Origin: Campylobacterales bacterium
GTDB taxonomy: Bacteria > Campylobacterota > Campylobacteria > Campylobacterales > QNZT01
Assembly (NCBI GenBank): GCA_015489185.1
Contig: WGAE01000141.1
Coordinates: forward strand, 1 to 10,025
DNA length: 10,025 bases
Direction of reading: 5' to 3'
Shown here: positions 1 through 6,635 of the stretch, in pieces
How the letters are laid out: each line of letters begins with the position of its first letter
Numbering within the stretch: position 1 is the first letter of the stretch
Program-made: the position numbers and the translations under genes
Notes under the pieces: model-generated
What the model was told of the DNA's origin: nothing
The model's database searches: none
The model's input: only the letters and a program-made list of their open reading frames with translations

Positions 1-20
1 CTCAAATTTCAGAGATTAAC

Positions 21-48
21 ATTCTATCAACTTAAATAACCCGCTCAA
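21..48 (-). promoter_or_regulatory. Candidate extended -10 promoter, leftward
   Basis: On the minus strand TTGAGC (43-48) is followed after 16 bp by TAGAAT (21-26), preceded by TGA to give the extended -10 form TGATAGAAT (21-29). The 10-mer TGATAGAATG (20-29) also occurs upstream of aclB at 4810-4819. It would drive a leftward gene starting outside the window. This rests on motif match only. Confidence 0.4.
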
Positions 49-98
49 AATCCCGTATCTACGGCATCTTAAGCACCCCTTCCGTTGTAGGGAGCAGA

Positions 99-104
99 AT
101 TATA
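99..104 (-). promoter_or_regulatory. Perfect TATAAT -10 box, leftward
   Basis: The minus strand reads TATAAT at 104-99, with no TTGACA-like box 16-18 bp upstream. Campylobacterota sigma-70 promoters commonly lack a -35 and rely on AT-rich upstream DNA, which is present here. The phased GCTTAA repeats lie immediately upstream in the activator or repressor position. A start near position 92 would give a leader longer than 90 nt. A chance match in AT-rich DNA is possible. Confidence 0.35.
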
Positions 105-113
105 TACAAGTAA

Positions 114-155
114 TGCTTAAATATGGCTTAATTGAGTGAGGATTTTGCTTAATTG
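114..155. repeat. Helically phased GCTTAA direct repeats
   Basis: GCTTAA begins at 115, 126 and 147; the second and third copies are identical over nine bases (GCTTAATTG). Spacings of 11 and 21 bp are about one and two helical turns, so the three copies face the same side of the DNA. An inverted copy, TTAAGC, lies at 69-74 on the other side of the TATAAT at 99-104. This looks like a multi-site operator, but the binding protein is unknown and AT richness raises the chance background. Confidence 0.4.
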
Positions 156-171
156 TTTATTTTCTTTGTAG

Positions 172-188
172 TATAGTTATAAACTATA
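172..188. repeat. Perfect AT-rich inverted repeat next to a T run
   Basis: TATAGTT (172-178) and AACTATA (182-188) are perfect complements around a 3-nt loop. On the plus strand seven Ts follow (189-195), resembling a weak intrinsic terminator, but each arm has only one G:C pair and no plus-strand gene ends here. On the minus strand the element lies just after the pseudopilin stop with no U-tract after it. It may be an operator or a weak transcript end. Confidence 0.3.
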
Positions 189-196
189 TTTTTTTA

Positions 197-877
197 TTAT
201 CTTTCTATACTATATATATAGGCATATCCCGTTTCCGGTTCAATTGCAATCGTCGCGACTCGATTGTTTTTGTCGGTGAGTTTCAAATAGCAAGTTTTTG
301 TCGCGAGTCTTCGCTCGGTTTGTGCGGCATAGGCTCTGACCAATACATTTACATTTTTGACTATCGGCCTTCCCAAAAAATCAAACGACAACCTTATAGA
401 TTGTCCTACCCCGCCGGCGATACATCCCGTCATACTAACAGATTTTATGTTGTAGGTTTGATACAAATCGAGTTTTTTCGTATACTTTGCCGAAGAAGTT
501 GAGATTGTTTTTTTACCTGTCAATATCTGAGAAGTATTGAGAGGGTTTTTTGCTATTTCATTTTGCGAATAACCGTCACTGACATCGTCATCACGATAAA
601 TTGTATAATAGAATTTTCTAGGCGAACTTCCGGTATATTGAAATCGTATCTGCCATCGCTTTTTGAACCAGTTCGGATCTGCCGGATCGAAACGATTGTC
701 CATCATCGCCAGGTGTTGGGTATAACGAATATGCGCAAGCACCTGTTGTGCGGCTTTGTCGATCTGCACATCGTTGATACGCGGTACCATCACAGCGGAA
801 ATGATACCAACAATCACTATGACAAGTACCAGTTCAACCAGAGAAAACGCGCGTTTCACAACAAGCCTTTGGTTCAT
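197..877 (-). CDS. GspH/FimT-type pseudopilin, second of tandem pair
   Basis: This is a prepilin-like protein of 226 residues with a class III leader. MNQRLVVKRA is followed by FSLVEL, so a prepilin peptidase would cut Ala|Phe, and mature Glu5 is present. A roughly 20-residue hydrophobic helix follows, then a globular domain that would be exposed in the periplasm or on the surface. It would be a minor subunit of a type IV pilus, type II secretion or DNA-uptake pseudopilus; which one cannot be told. The -1 residue is Ala rather than the usual Gly. The block containing MDNRFDP (about residues 59-65), FDFLGRPIV, and IEPETGY near the C-terminus are shared with the upstream paralogue, as are two cysteines (152 and 196) that could form a C-terminal disulfide. 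I chose ATG at 877 because it gives a compact leader; an in-frame TTG at 883 would add two residues. The ribosome site is weak (GAAGTGA), and the ATG lies in a TTCATGAA inverted repeat. The gene follows its paralogue after 48 bp and looks more AT-rich than the acl genes. Confidence 0.85.
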   Translation of the reverse strand: MNQRLVVKRAFSLVELVLVIVIVGIISAVMVPRINDVQIDKAAQQVLAHIRYTQHLAMMDNRFDPADPNWFKKRWQIRFQYTGSSPRKFYYTIYRDDDVSDGYSQNEIAKNPLNTSQILTGKKTISTSSAKYTKKLDLYQTYNIKSVSMTGCIAGGVGQSIRLSFDFLGRPIVKNVNVLVRAYAAQTERRLATKTCYLKLTDKNNRVATIAIEPETGYAYIYSIER

Positions 878-895
878 GAACAATCACTTCATGAA
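873..895 (-). repeat. TTCATGAA pair forming a start-codon hairpin
   Basis: Two copies of the self-complementary 8-mer TTCATGAA (873-880 and 888-895) are separated by 7 nt. In the minus-strand transcript they can form an 8-bp stem with loop GUGAUUG. The AUG at 877-875 of the second pseudopilin gene is inside the 3' arm, so the fold would hide it. The copies are part of a window-wide excess of this palindrome. Confidence 0.45.
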
Positions 896-925
896 GAGAT
901 TTAACTTTATATCGACACGAACCGA

Positions 926-1576
926 CTAATCTTTAAGATGTACATACCCGGTTTCAGGTTCAATGAGAATCGTGATCTCGTCTCCCTCTTTGTCGGTCAA
1001 GATCATCTCACACCGGTTACGCAATACTCTGGCACGTTGATAAGGGCGAGTCATCGTTTTGAGATTTCCGACAATCGGACGCCCCAGATAGTCAAACGCA
1101 ATACGTCTGGCACTGCTGCCGCAATGTCGCATACGTACTTTACGAATACCGTATTTTTGCCCGATATTGAGTGATTTGGTCGCCTCTTTCTGATTGTATT
1201 TGATCAGTAAATTACCGCTCATCCCTCCGGTCAGCATCTGTCCGTGATGCATCGGATTGACGGCGATCTCCTGTGCATCCGGATTGCCACTGTGTGTTCC
1301 TGTCCAGTCTGAAAAAACGGTATAAGCACAAGTATCCTTGTCACCGCCACAATTGGCAAAAAGAAGCTGCCACCGGGTCTTGTACCAAGTACTGTCCTTA
1401 GGATCGAAGCGGTTGTCCATGAGCGCCAGATGTCTGGTATAACGCAGATGAAAAAGAATTTGTGCCGCCGCTTTTTGCAGATCGTTGTCATGAAGTCGCG
1501 GTACAATTGCTACCGATAAAATGCCTACGACAATGACAACCAGTACCAGTTCAAAAAGAGTAAACGCTTTTTTCAA
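926..1576 (-). CDS. GspH/FimT-type pseudopilin, first of tandem pair
   Basis: This is a prepilin-like protein of 216 residues. The very short leader MKKA is followed by FTLFELVLVVIVVGIL: cleavage would be Ala|Phe, mature Glu5 is present, and one hydrophobic helix (residues 8-25) inserts in the inner membrane before pseudopilus assembly. The globular part shares with the downstream paralogue the sequence RYT.HLA.MDNRFDP.D..W.K.RWQ (residues 45-70), FDYLGRPIV (161-169) and IEPETGY (205-211). Cysteines 152 and 189 match the paralogue's pair; C76 and C83 are specific to this copy. The start is TTG (1574-1576), supported by AAAGG six bases upstream and by the exact fit to the leader; no ATG gives a sensible leader. 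That Shine-Dalgarno overlaps the 3' arm of a 16-bp hairpin (1584-1619), which suggests restrained translation. The gene lies 71 bp after aclA with no recognisable intrinsic terminator, so readthrough from the acl operon is plausible. Confidence 0.87.
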   Translation of the reverse strand: MKKAFTLFELVLVVIVVGILSVAIVPRLHDNDLQKAAAQILFHLRYTRHLALMDNRFDPKDSTWYKTRWQLLFANCGGDKDTCAYTVFSDWTGTHSGNPDAQEIAVNPMHHGQMLTGGMSGNLLIKYNQKEATKSLNIGQKYGIRKVRMRHCGSSARRIAFDYLGRPIVGNLKTMTRPYQRARVLRNRCEMILTDKEGDEITILIEPETGYVHLKD

Positions 1577-1582
1577 GAAGTA

Positions 1583-1619
1583 CCTTTGCCAAAATAGTTC
1601 TAAAACTATTTCGGCAAAG
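1583..1619 (-). promoter_or_regulatory. Long hairpin overlapping a Shine-Dalgarno
   Basis: Arms 1604-1619 and 1584-1599 (16 nt each) are complementary along their whole length, with one G:U in the minus-strand transcript, around a 4-nt UUAG loop. The 3' arm ends in AAAG and the next base completes AAAGG, the ribosome site of the pseudopilin gene starting with TTG at 1576. There is no U-tract after the stem on either strand, so it is not a standard intrinsic terminator. It could occlude the ribosome site, protect the 3' end of aclBA mRNA, or both. The structure is seen in the sequence; the function is inferred. Confidence 0.6.
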
Positions 1620-1647
1620 AGAGAATAAAATGTAGTTTAAATGCAGA

Positions 1648-3468
1648 TTATTTAATCTCTTCCGCTTTTTGTACGTCGTAGAGGATGTCATCCATCGGAT
1701 GTCTGTACATAGGCATTGCCAGACGTTTTTCATCCAGAATATGTCCGATGAAACCGATACTTCTACCGACGATAAAGAAGGCGTTGAGCGTACCGGACTC
1801 GATAAACTCATCGATCTCCTCTTCCGTATATCCCAAAGCACGCCACATATCGACCATCAAAATACCGATCGTACCGTCAACGTTGAGAATCAAATTATCT
1901 TTTTTCGATGTCGTCAACTGCTCTACAGTCAAGGCATAATCCAGAAGCGGTGTGGACGGGAAGTGCTCGTTGGCATACTTTTTAAGCCCCTCGACACGCA
2001 GATCCGGATTACGCAACGATTTAATTCTGTGTCCGATACCCGGAATCGGAATACCCTGTTTTTTCATATAGGCAAGGAATTCCGCAGGTGTCATATCGTT
2101 GTCGTGCGCATATTTGAAATATTTTGCAGCACCGTCGATCGCACCGCCGAATCTCGGACCGATTGTCAACAGACCCGTGACCAGCGCCTCGACGACAGAC
2201 TTACCTGCACGCGCCGTTACTTTCGCGTTGTGTGCACCGGAAACCGCCGGACCGTGATCCGCAACCGTTTTGAGTACGGTTTCAATGAACTCAGTCGCCC
2301 ATTTCGGATAGACTTTTTTGAACCAAAGCAGTGAAATCACATCACCGATACCTTTACCGGTATCCGGTGTCGCGACAGAGCTAATCGGATATCCCGCATA
2401 CGTCGCCTCTTCACCTCTGTCATCTGAGATCGTACAGATGAAGTTTTTCGCTTTTCTGATTTTCGGAATCTCCCTGATCTCAGGCTCTTCAATCTCCAGA
2501 ATCACACCTTCATTGTAAAGTTTTGTATAGACTTCGTTGATCACACGCGGCAGGTCATTGAAACTCTCCGGTACATGAATACCCGCTTCTGCCATCGCTT
2601 TGTTCTTCGCTTCCGCCGTTTCAGCATCAGCATTGGCACTTGCCCCTGCGTGTCCGAACTGCACGCCGGAACTGAAGTGTTTCGCGATGGTACCGATACA
2701 CCATGCGATCACCGGTTTGGTGATTTTTCCGGATTTGACCGCTTCAATCACTTTGTACTCTTCCGTACCACCCACTTCACCGAGCAAAATCATATATTTG
2801 ACATCGGGGTTTTTTTCCATACGCAGCATATTGTCAATGAAAACCGAACCGACAAAACGGTCACCGCCAATCGCAACACCCTCGGCGATACCGTCCGCGT
2901 TGAGAGAGATAATATTACAAAGCTCATTGAACAAACCACCCGAACGTGTCACCAAGCCCGCGCTTCCCGCACGATGAAGTTTTGATTTGATGATGTTTTC
3001 GATTGTACCGCCGATATTGGCAATTTTAAACGCACCCGGAGCGATGGCACCGACCGTTGCCGGTCCGATCACCGTAATACCCGCATCACGCGCCGCCTGA
3101 TTCATTGTACGTGCCAGTCTCTCCGGAATACCTTCCGCAGTAACCATAATGACTCTGAACTGATTCGGAATGTTGATCGCTTCCATCGTCACGTCATACG
3201 CCGTTCTGAAAGAGGCAAAGTTGAGCAATACGTCCGCATTCGGATGTGCCGCAGCCGCATCAGGTGTATTTTTATAAAGCGGAATCATTACCTCGTCGCC
3301 GCCCCAGAAAAACTTCTCGAACTTGTTACTGCTCGTAGGCGCGACAATCGCTGCAACAGAAGGAGTCTCTCTGCCGATCACGTAGTCGTAATCGAGCATT
3401 CTCTGGATCGCACTCTTATTGTTGTTCCAAAAAATCGCCTGGGTATCTTTCGTAAATAGTCTTTCCAT
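1648..3468 (-). CDS. aclA: ATP-citrate lyase large subunit (citryl-CoA forming/cleaving)
   Basis: This is the large subunit of two-subunit ATP-citrate lyase, which with AclB converts citrate, ATP and CoA to acetyl-CoA, oxaloacetate, ADP and Pi. The reaction opens the cycle in the cytoplasmic reductive TCA pathway of CO2 fixation. The 606 residues match the family's usual 600-610. Residues 1 to about 325 are succinyl-CoA synthetase alpha-like, with the phosphohistidine motif FGHAGA at 271-276 (His273, equivalent to the phosphorylated His of human ACLY). Residues from about 345 are citrate synthase-like, with DHGPAVSGAHN (404-414), GIGHR (477-481, His480) and NVDGTIG (529-535, Asp531), the expected catalytic set. 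The ATG at 3468 lies 2 bp after the aclB stop; its ribosome site (GGAG) is inside the last aclB codons, so translation is probably coupled. No truncation or missing key residue is seen. Confidence 0.97.
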   Translation of the reverse strand: MERLFTKDTQAIFWNNNKSAIQRMLDYDYVIGRETPSVAAIVAPTSSNKFEKFFWGGDEVMIPLYKNTPDAAAAHPNADVLLNFASFRTAYDVTMEAINIPNQFRVIMVTAEGIPERLARTMNQAARDAGITVIGPATVGAIAPGAFKIANIGGTIENIIKSKLHRAGSAGLVTRSGGLFNELCNIISLNADGIAEGVAIGGDRFVGSVFIDNMLRMEKNPDVKYMILLGEVGGTEEYKVIEAVKSGKITKPVIAWCIGTIAKHFSSGVQFGHAGASANADAETAEAKNKAMAEAGIHVPESFNDLPRVINEVYTKLYNEGVILEIEEPEIREIPKIRKAKNFICTISDDRGEEATYAGYPISSVATPDTGKGIGDVISLLWFKKVYPKWATEFIETVLKTVADHGPAVSGAHNAKVTARAGKSVVEALVTGLLTIGPRFGGAIDGAAKYFKYAHDNDMTPAEFLAYMKKQGIPIPGIGHRIKSLRNPDLRVEGLKKYANEHFPSTPLLDYALTVEQLTTSKKDNLILNVDGTIGILMVDMWRALGYTEEEIDEFIESGTLNAFFIVGRSIGFIGHILDEKRLAMPMYRHPMDDILYDVQKAEEIK

Positions 3469-3470
3469 AA

Positions 3471-4784
3471 TTACTTCTCTCCTTCCAATGCCATTCTTAC
3501 AATATCGGTTACATGAGTTTCAGGTCCGTAGACTTCCATATAAAGACCAAGTCTTTCTGCCGCCTCTTTAATGTCTTTGAGACCTTTTTCATAGTTTGGA
3601 CCGCCACGTCGGACATAGATTTTCGTATTGTGCTCTTTGAGTTTATCCGCCCATTTCTCCAGCGCATTGATAATACCGGTAAAGGTCTTCGCGACATCGG
3701 TAAAGTTTGCAATCGCACCGCCGATAATCAAAATCTTGCCGCGAGGATCGGGATAGCGTGTCATCAGATCAAAAATGGTCTCCGCATAAAACTGTGTCTC
3801 ACCGGTTGTCGGACCGCCGGAGTACTCACCGTAGTTCGCCAGATCTTCTACACCCGCGAGATCCGCAATCGTATCCGCATAGACAACAGACGCACCGCCG
3901 CCGGCAACCATCGTCCAAATTCTACCCTGCGGATTGAGAACCGTCAGTTTCAGCGACGCACCAGACTTACTATCCGCTTCGGCAATCGCTTTCTCTTCCG
4001 GAGACTGATCTTCCATACCGAACGCCGTCGGGAATTCAATATCACCCCATTTGTCTTTCATCAGGAATCCCGCCGTATCGTCAAGTCTTGCTACAAGGTC
4101 GAGAATATGCGCATCGTTACCGATCAATACCAGCGGATTGATCTCCAGATACGCGAAATTCATATCGCGGTAAAATTTAAAGAACTGGATCGCAAACGAT
4201 GTAAACGACTCTCTGTTCTCCGCCGGAATATCCTGCGGCACATTCGCGCGAATCGCTTTTTCGATATCCGCTTCGTTCATATTGATAGGAATACGCACTT
4301 CGTTGACCTTTTCATCCCAGCCCTCTTCGACTTCCATACCACCTTCCGCGGACATATAGAGCACATCATCTTCTCCGACCGTCGTCGCGGAAATATAATA
4401 CTCCTGATCCTGCGTATGCGGTGTAAAAGGCTCGACGATGAAGTGTGTCAGGTGCCCTTTCTGACCGGAAAGAAGTGTCACTTCATGAGACTGTTTTTCA
4501 TCGATCCATTTGGCGGCGTCTTCAAGTGTCACGTCACCCGGTTTGTTGACTTTAAAAAGAACCAGATCGTTTTTACCGCGCTTACCGAAAAGCATATCCG
4601 GTTTGGCAACCAGCGGCTCCTGATTCAACCACTCAAAACCGTGTTCTTTGGCTTTCTCTCTCAGTTCATCACCACTTTTGACCAGTACCGATTTGAACGG
4701 ATAGTGAAACCCGTCGAAATATTCGTTCCAGTGCCTGGCGAATAGTGCTTTTCCGTCATACTCACGTATAGCTCTCTGAGCCAT
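3471..4784 (-). CDS. aclB: ATP-citrate lyase small subunit (ATP-grasp)
   Basis: This is the small subunit of ATP-citrate lyase, related to succinyl-CoA synthetase beta. Its N-terminal ATP-grasp domain binds nucleotide for phosphorylation of the AclA histidine, and the C-terminal part binds citrate. Of 437 residues, VAKPDMLFGKRGK (59-71) is the ATP-grasp lysine region, AYLEINPLV (211-219) the metal and nucleotide acidic motif, GGGASVVYADTI (295-306) the phosphate loop of the citrate domain, and SGGPTTGETQFYAETI (322-337) the citrate-binding segment. The length fits campylobacterotal AclB. The ATG at 4784 has a strong AAGGAG (4790-4795) five bases upstream. It is the first gene of aclB-aclA, preceded by an 88-bp gap with an extended -10 promoter. 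This gene pair is the best evidence that the host fixes CO2 by the reductive TCA cycle. Confidence 0.97.
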   Translation of the reverse strand: MAQRAIREYDGKALFARHWNEYFDGFHYPFKSVLVKSGDELREKAKEHGFEWLNQEPLVAKPDMLFGKRGKNDLVLFKVNKPGDVTLEDAAKWIDEKQSHEVTLLSGQKGHLTHFIVEPFTPHTQDQEYYISATTVGEDDVLYMSAEGGMEVEEGWDEKVNEVRIPINMNEADIEKAIRANVPQDIPAENRESFTSFAIQFFKFYRDMNFAYLEINPLVLIGNDAHILDLVARLDDTAGFLMKDKWGDIEFPTAFGMEDQSPEEKAIAEADSKSGASLKLTVLNPQGRIWTMVAGGGASVVYADTIADLAGVEDLANYGEYSGGPTTGETQFYAETIFDLMTRYPDPRGKILIIGGAIANFTDVAKTFTGIINALEKWADKLKEHNTKIYVRRGGPNYEKGLKDIKEAAERLGLYMEVYGPETHVTDIVRMALEGEK

Positions 4785-4789
4785 TGTCT

Positions 4790-4795
4790 CTCCTT
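4790..4795 (-). promoter_or_regulatory. Strong ribosome binding site of aclB
   Basis: AAGGAG on the minus strand ends five bases before the aclB ATG. It is the best Shine-Dalgarno in the window and fits high expression of ATP-citrate lyase, in contrast to the weak or hidden sites of the pseudopilin genes. Confidence 0.75.
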
Positions 4796-4809
4796 GTAAA
4801 AATTTGCTC

Positions 4810-4819
4810 CATTCTATCA
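4810..4819 (-). promoter_or_regulatory. Probable extended -10 promoter of aclBA
   Basis: On the minus strand TGATAGAATG gives an extended -10 (TG, one base, TAGAAT at 4811-4816). There is no -35 match 16-18 bp upstream, but DNA upstream of about 4840 is very AT-rich. A transcript starting about seven bases after the box would have a leader of 20-25 nt carrying the AAGGAG site. The same 10-mer recurs at 20-29. The assignment rests on motif and position. Confidence 0.5.
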
Positions 4820-4872
4820 GCCGCCAGATGAGATGGGGCTAAAATTAGATTATTTATTTAATATATCATATT

Positions 4873-6060
4873 TTATTTGTTTACTTTTGAAACACAGTAG
4901 ACTTTTACAGGCTTTTTCATGTAACTTATGGTAACTATATCCCGGCAGCTTTCTAGCCTCTTTTCGCTTAGAAAATAGCGACCTGACGGGCGTATGCCGT
5001 AAAATCTTAAACGAAGCTGCATCTTCTTGTCTACCTCTACTTCATGAAGTCCCCGCGCTTTCAATTTTTGCGCCAGCTCTTTGGCGATATTGTATTTATA
5101 GGCAAAATGTTTTTGGGGGTTTTCGAGAAAAAGGTAAAAATATTGATACGTATAGGTTGCGACAAAGTTCAGCAGCAAAATCGCAAAAACCAGGATGAAC
5201 AAAAAGGTATGCCCCTTGCGGTTCTCAGGCAACCTTACCCGGTAACTTGCCATAAACATCTTTACCATCAGCGGCACACTGACAACCACATACGGCGCAA
5301 AATCGTCAATCAAAATCCGCTGCCGATAGGAGATGAGAATCGAAAAGAGCAATGCGATGAAAGAGATAAACCAGAGCACGTTTTTCTTCTCTTTCATCAA
5401 AATCCGGTAAATTGTATAAAAAAAGTACAAAAAGACAAGCGGTGAAAAGATCAGACTGTAAGAGATGAGGGTATCGATGATATACCCCTTCGGTTTGCCG
5501 TGCATCGGAAAACCGTACACCGCCAACGCCAGCAGAAAAAGCGCCCCGCAGTAGATCGCAAACCACTTTCGGCGATAGTAAACCGCGAAGGTAAAAAGCC
5601 CAAGGTAGAGAATCATGAACGAATTATCCACCCAAAGGAGTAAAAAGAGCAGCACAAGATATGTCCGTTTGTACCCCTTCAAAAAAAACCAGATAAAAAG
5701 CAGTGTAAAAAAGATAGCCACACCCGCGGCGTTGACCAGCAATGCGGAACCGACGATACCCGGCAACAGCATAAAGGTCGCCACACTCAGCATTCGATCT
5801 TCCGGACGGCGCAAAAAAACAGCACTGATTTTGTACATCAGCAAAATACTGAGCAAATGCAGCACAATAAACGGCAGACGCAGCGCATAGTCGTTTTGCC
5901 CAAACACCGACGTCGACATACGCACCAGATAGTGAATGAAGTTGTGTTGTTCAAAAAAAACCTGCGCCTCTTTGTAACTGATCGAAAGCGTACTCGCCCC
6001 GTAAAAGAGAAGCGCCGTATCGATCACGATAAAAAGTGCCAGCAGCGCTCTTGTGTTCAT
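4873..6060 (-). CDS. Polytopic GT-C-like membrane glycosyltransferase (GT39/ArnT-like)
   Basis: The 395-residue integral membrane protein has about nine or ten hydrophobic segments between residues 4 and 310 and a basic soluble C-terminal tail (about 315-395). The layout, with a first helix, a loop with an acidic residue (SYKEA, 28-32) and ALRLPFIVLHLL (59-70), resembles the GT-C fold of GT39/GT83 enzymes. Those move a sugar from a polyprenyl-phosphate donor to an acceptor on the outer face of the inner membrane. Family members usually have Asp-Glu in the first loop; here it is Lys-Glu, so activity, donor and acceptor are uncertain. Tail cysteines at 372 and 389 could form a disulfide if periplasmic. 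The ATG at 6060 lies 5 bp after the trpG stop with no good Shine-Dalgarno, suggesting coupling. The nearby polysaccharide genes fit a role in glycan or glycoconjugate assembly. It could instead be a polymerase-like or uncharacterised membrane protein. Confidence 0.65.
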   Translation of the reverse strand: MNTRALLALFIVIDTALLFYGASTLSISYKEAQVFFEQHNFIHYLVRMSTSVFGQNDYALRLPFIVLHLLSILLMYKISAVFLRRPEDRMLSVATFMLLPGIVGSALLVNAAGVAIFFTLLFIWFFLKGYKRTYLVLLFLLLWVDNSFMILYLGLFTFAVYYRRKWFAIYCGALFLLALAVYGFPMHGKPKGYIIDTLISYSLIFSPLVFLYFFYTIYRILMKEKKNVLWFISFIALLFSILISYRQRILIDDFAPYVVVSVPLMVKMFMASYRVRLPENRKGHTFLFILVFAILLLNFVATYTYQYFYLFLENPQKHFAYKYNIAKELAQKLKARGLHEVEVDKKMQLRLRFYGIRPSGRYFLSEKRLESCRDIVTISYMKKPVKVYCVSKVNK

Positions 6061-6065
6061 GAAGA

Positions 6066-6635
6066 TCAGATTTTCAGAAAGTTATCGATCATCTCGTGCC
6101 CGTATTCGCTCATAATCGATTCGGGATGAAACTGAATACCGTAGATCTCGTACCCCTCCACCTCCAGCGCCATAATCTCATGATCATCTTTGCTGTAGGC
6201 GGTCGGTTTGATGACGGAAGGGAGATTTTCCTGGTTGACCACCAGCGAATGGTAACGCGTCGCCGTAAACTCGCCCGGCAACGCCTTGAAGACCGTCGAC
6301 GACGCCACCACCTCGATGCGAGACGTCTTTCCATGCATCAGATTTTTTGCACGTACGATTTCTCCGCCGAAACTCTGCGCAATACTCTGATGCCCCAGAC
6401 AAATTCCCAGAATCGGTTTTTTCCCTTTGAAGTAGTCGATCACATCCAGACTGACCCCCGCTTCGTTGGGCGTCGCGGGACCGGGAGAGATGATGATTTT
6501 TTCGGGATTGAGACGATCGATCGCTTTGACATCCATCTCGTCGTTGCGGATCACCTTCAGATCAGCCCCCAGTTCCAGACAGTACTGGACGATATTGTAG
6601 GTAAAAGAGTCGTAGTTGTCTATCATTAATATCAT
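6066..6635 (-). CDS. trpG: Anthranilate/aminodeoxychorismate synthase component II (glutamine amidotransferase)
   Basis: This class I glutamine amidotransferase (TrpG/PabA) hydrolyses glutamine and channels ammonia to the chorismate-binding partner (TrpE or PabB) for tryptophan or folate synthesis. Its 189 residues are the usual length. MILMIDNYDSFTYN is the family start, PGPATPNEAG (51-60) the oxyanion region, GICLGHQ (77-83) carries nucleophile Cys79, MHGKTS (100-105) is typical of the subgroup, and QFHPES (168-173) carries His170 and Glu172 of the triad. The first ATG (6635) fits family starts better than the second at 6626; neither has a strong ribosome site. No trpE, trpD or pabB is adjacent: the upstream neighbour is a sugar phosphotransferase and the downstream one a membrane protein 5 bp away. 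A dual TrpG/PabA role is common in such bacteria, and sequence alone does not decide it. Confidence 0.93.
   Translation of the reverse strand: MILMIDNYDSFTYNIVQYCLELGADLKVIRNDEMDVKAIDRLNPEKIIISPGPATPNEAGVSLDVIDYFKGKKPILGICLGHQSIAQSFGGEIVRAKNLMHGKTSRIEVVASSTVFKALPGEFTATRYHSLVVNQENLPSVIKPTAYSKDDHEIMALEVEGYEIYGIQFHPESIMSEYGHEMIDNFLKI

Larger units (their letters stand above)
1..196. other. AT-rich non-coding region at left edge
   Basis: No convincing gene lies here; every plus-strand frame closes early and no minus-strand frame carries a start with a long reading frame. It follows the stop of the last pseudopilin gene. It holds, from right to left, a short AT hairpin (172-188), three GCTTAA direct repeats (115-155), a minus-strand TATAAT (99-104), an inverted TTAAGC copy (69-74) and a minus-strand promoter-like pair (21-48). 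The density of such elements suggests the control region and leader of a leftward gene starting beyond position 1. No tRNA fold or T-loop motif was found on either strand. Confidence 0.6.

Noticed and set aside
172..195. Plus-strand intrinsic terminator (hairpin plus seven Ts)
   Set aside because: The stem has one G:C pair per arm and no plus-strand gene reaches it within the window; kept only as an inverted repeat.
881..883. TTG as the start of the second pseudopilin gene
   Set aside because: The ATG two codons later is a better initiator and gives an ordinary leader; TTG is not excluded.
1584..1619. Intrinsic terminator after aclA
   Set aside because: The stem is strong enough but is followed by GUACUUC, not a U-tract, on the minus strand, and by A/G-rich DNA on the plus strand.
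1669..2985. Several plus-strand open frames of 84-221 codons opposite aclA
   Set aside because: All lie fully inside aclA, have no ribosome site I can see, and read as low-complexity antisense translations.
3513..4745. 410-codon plus-strand open frame opposite aclB
   Set aside because: It is the antisense shadow of a certain gene; its composition (Arg, Phe, Ile, His rich) and lack of any family motif show it is produced by aclB codon use.
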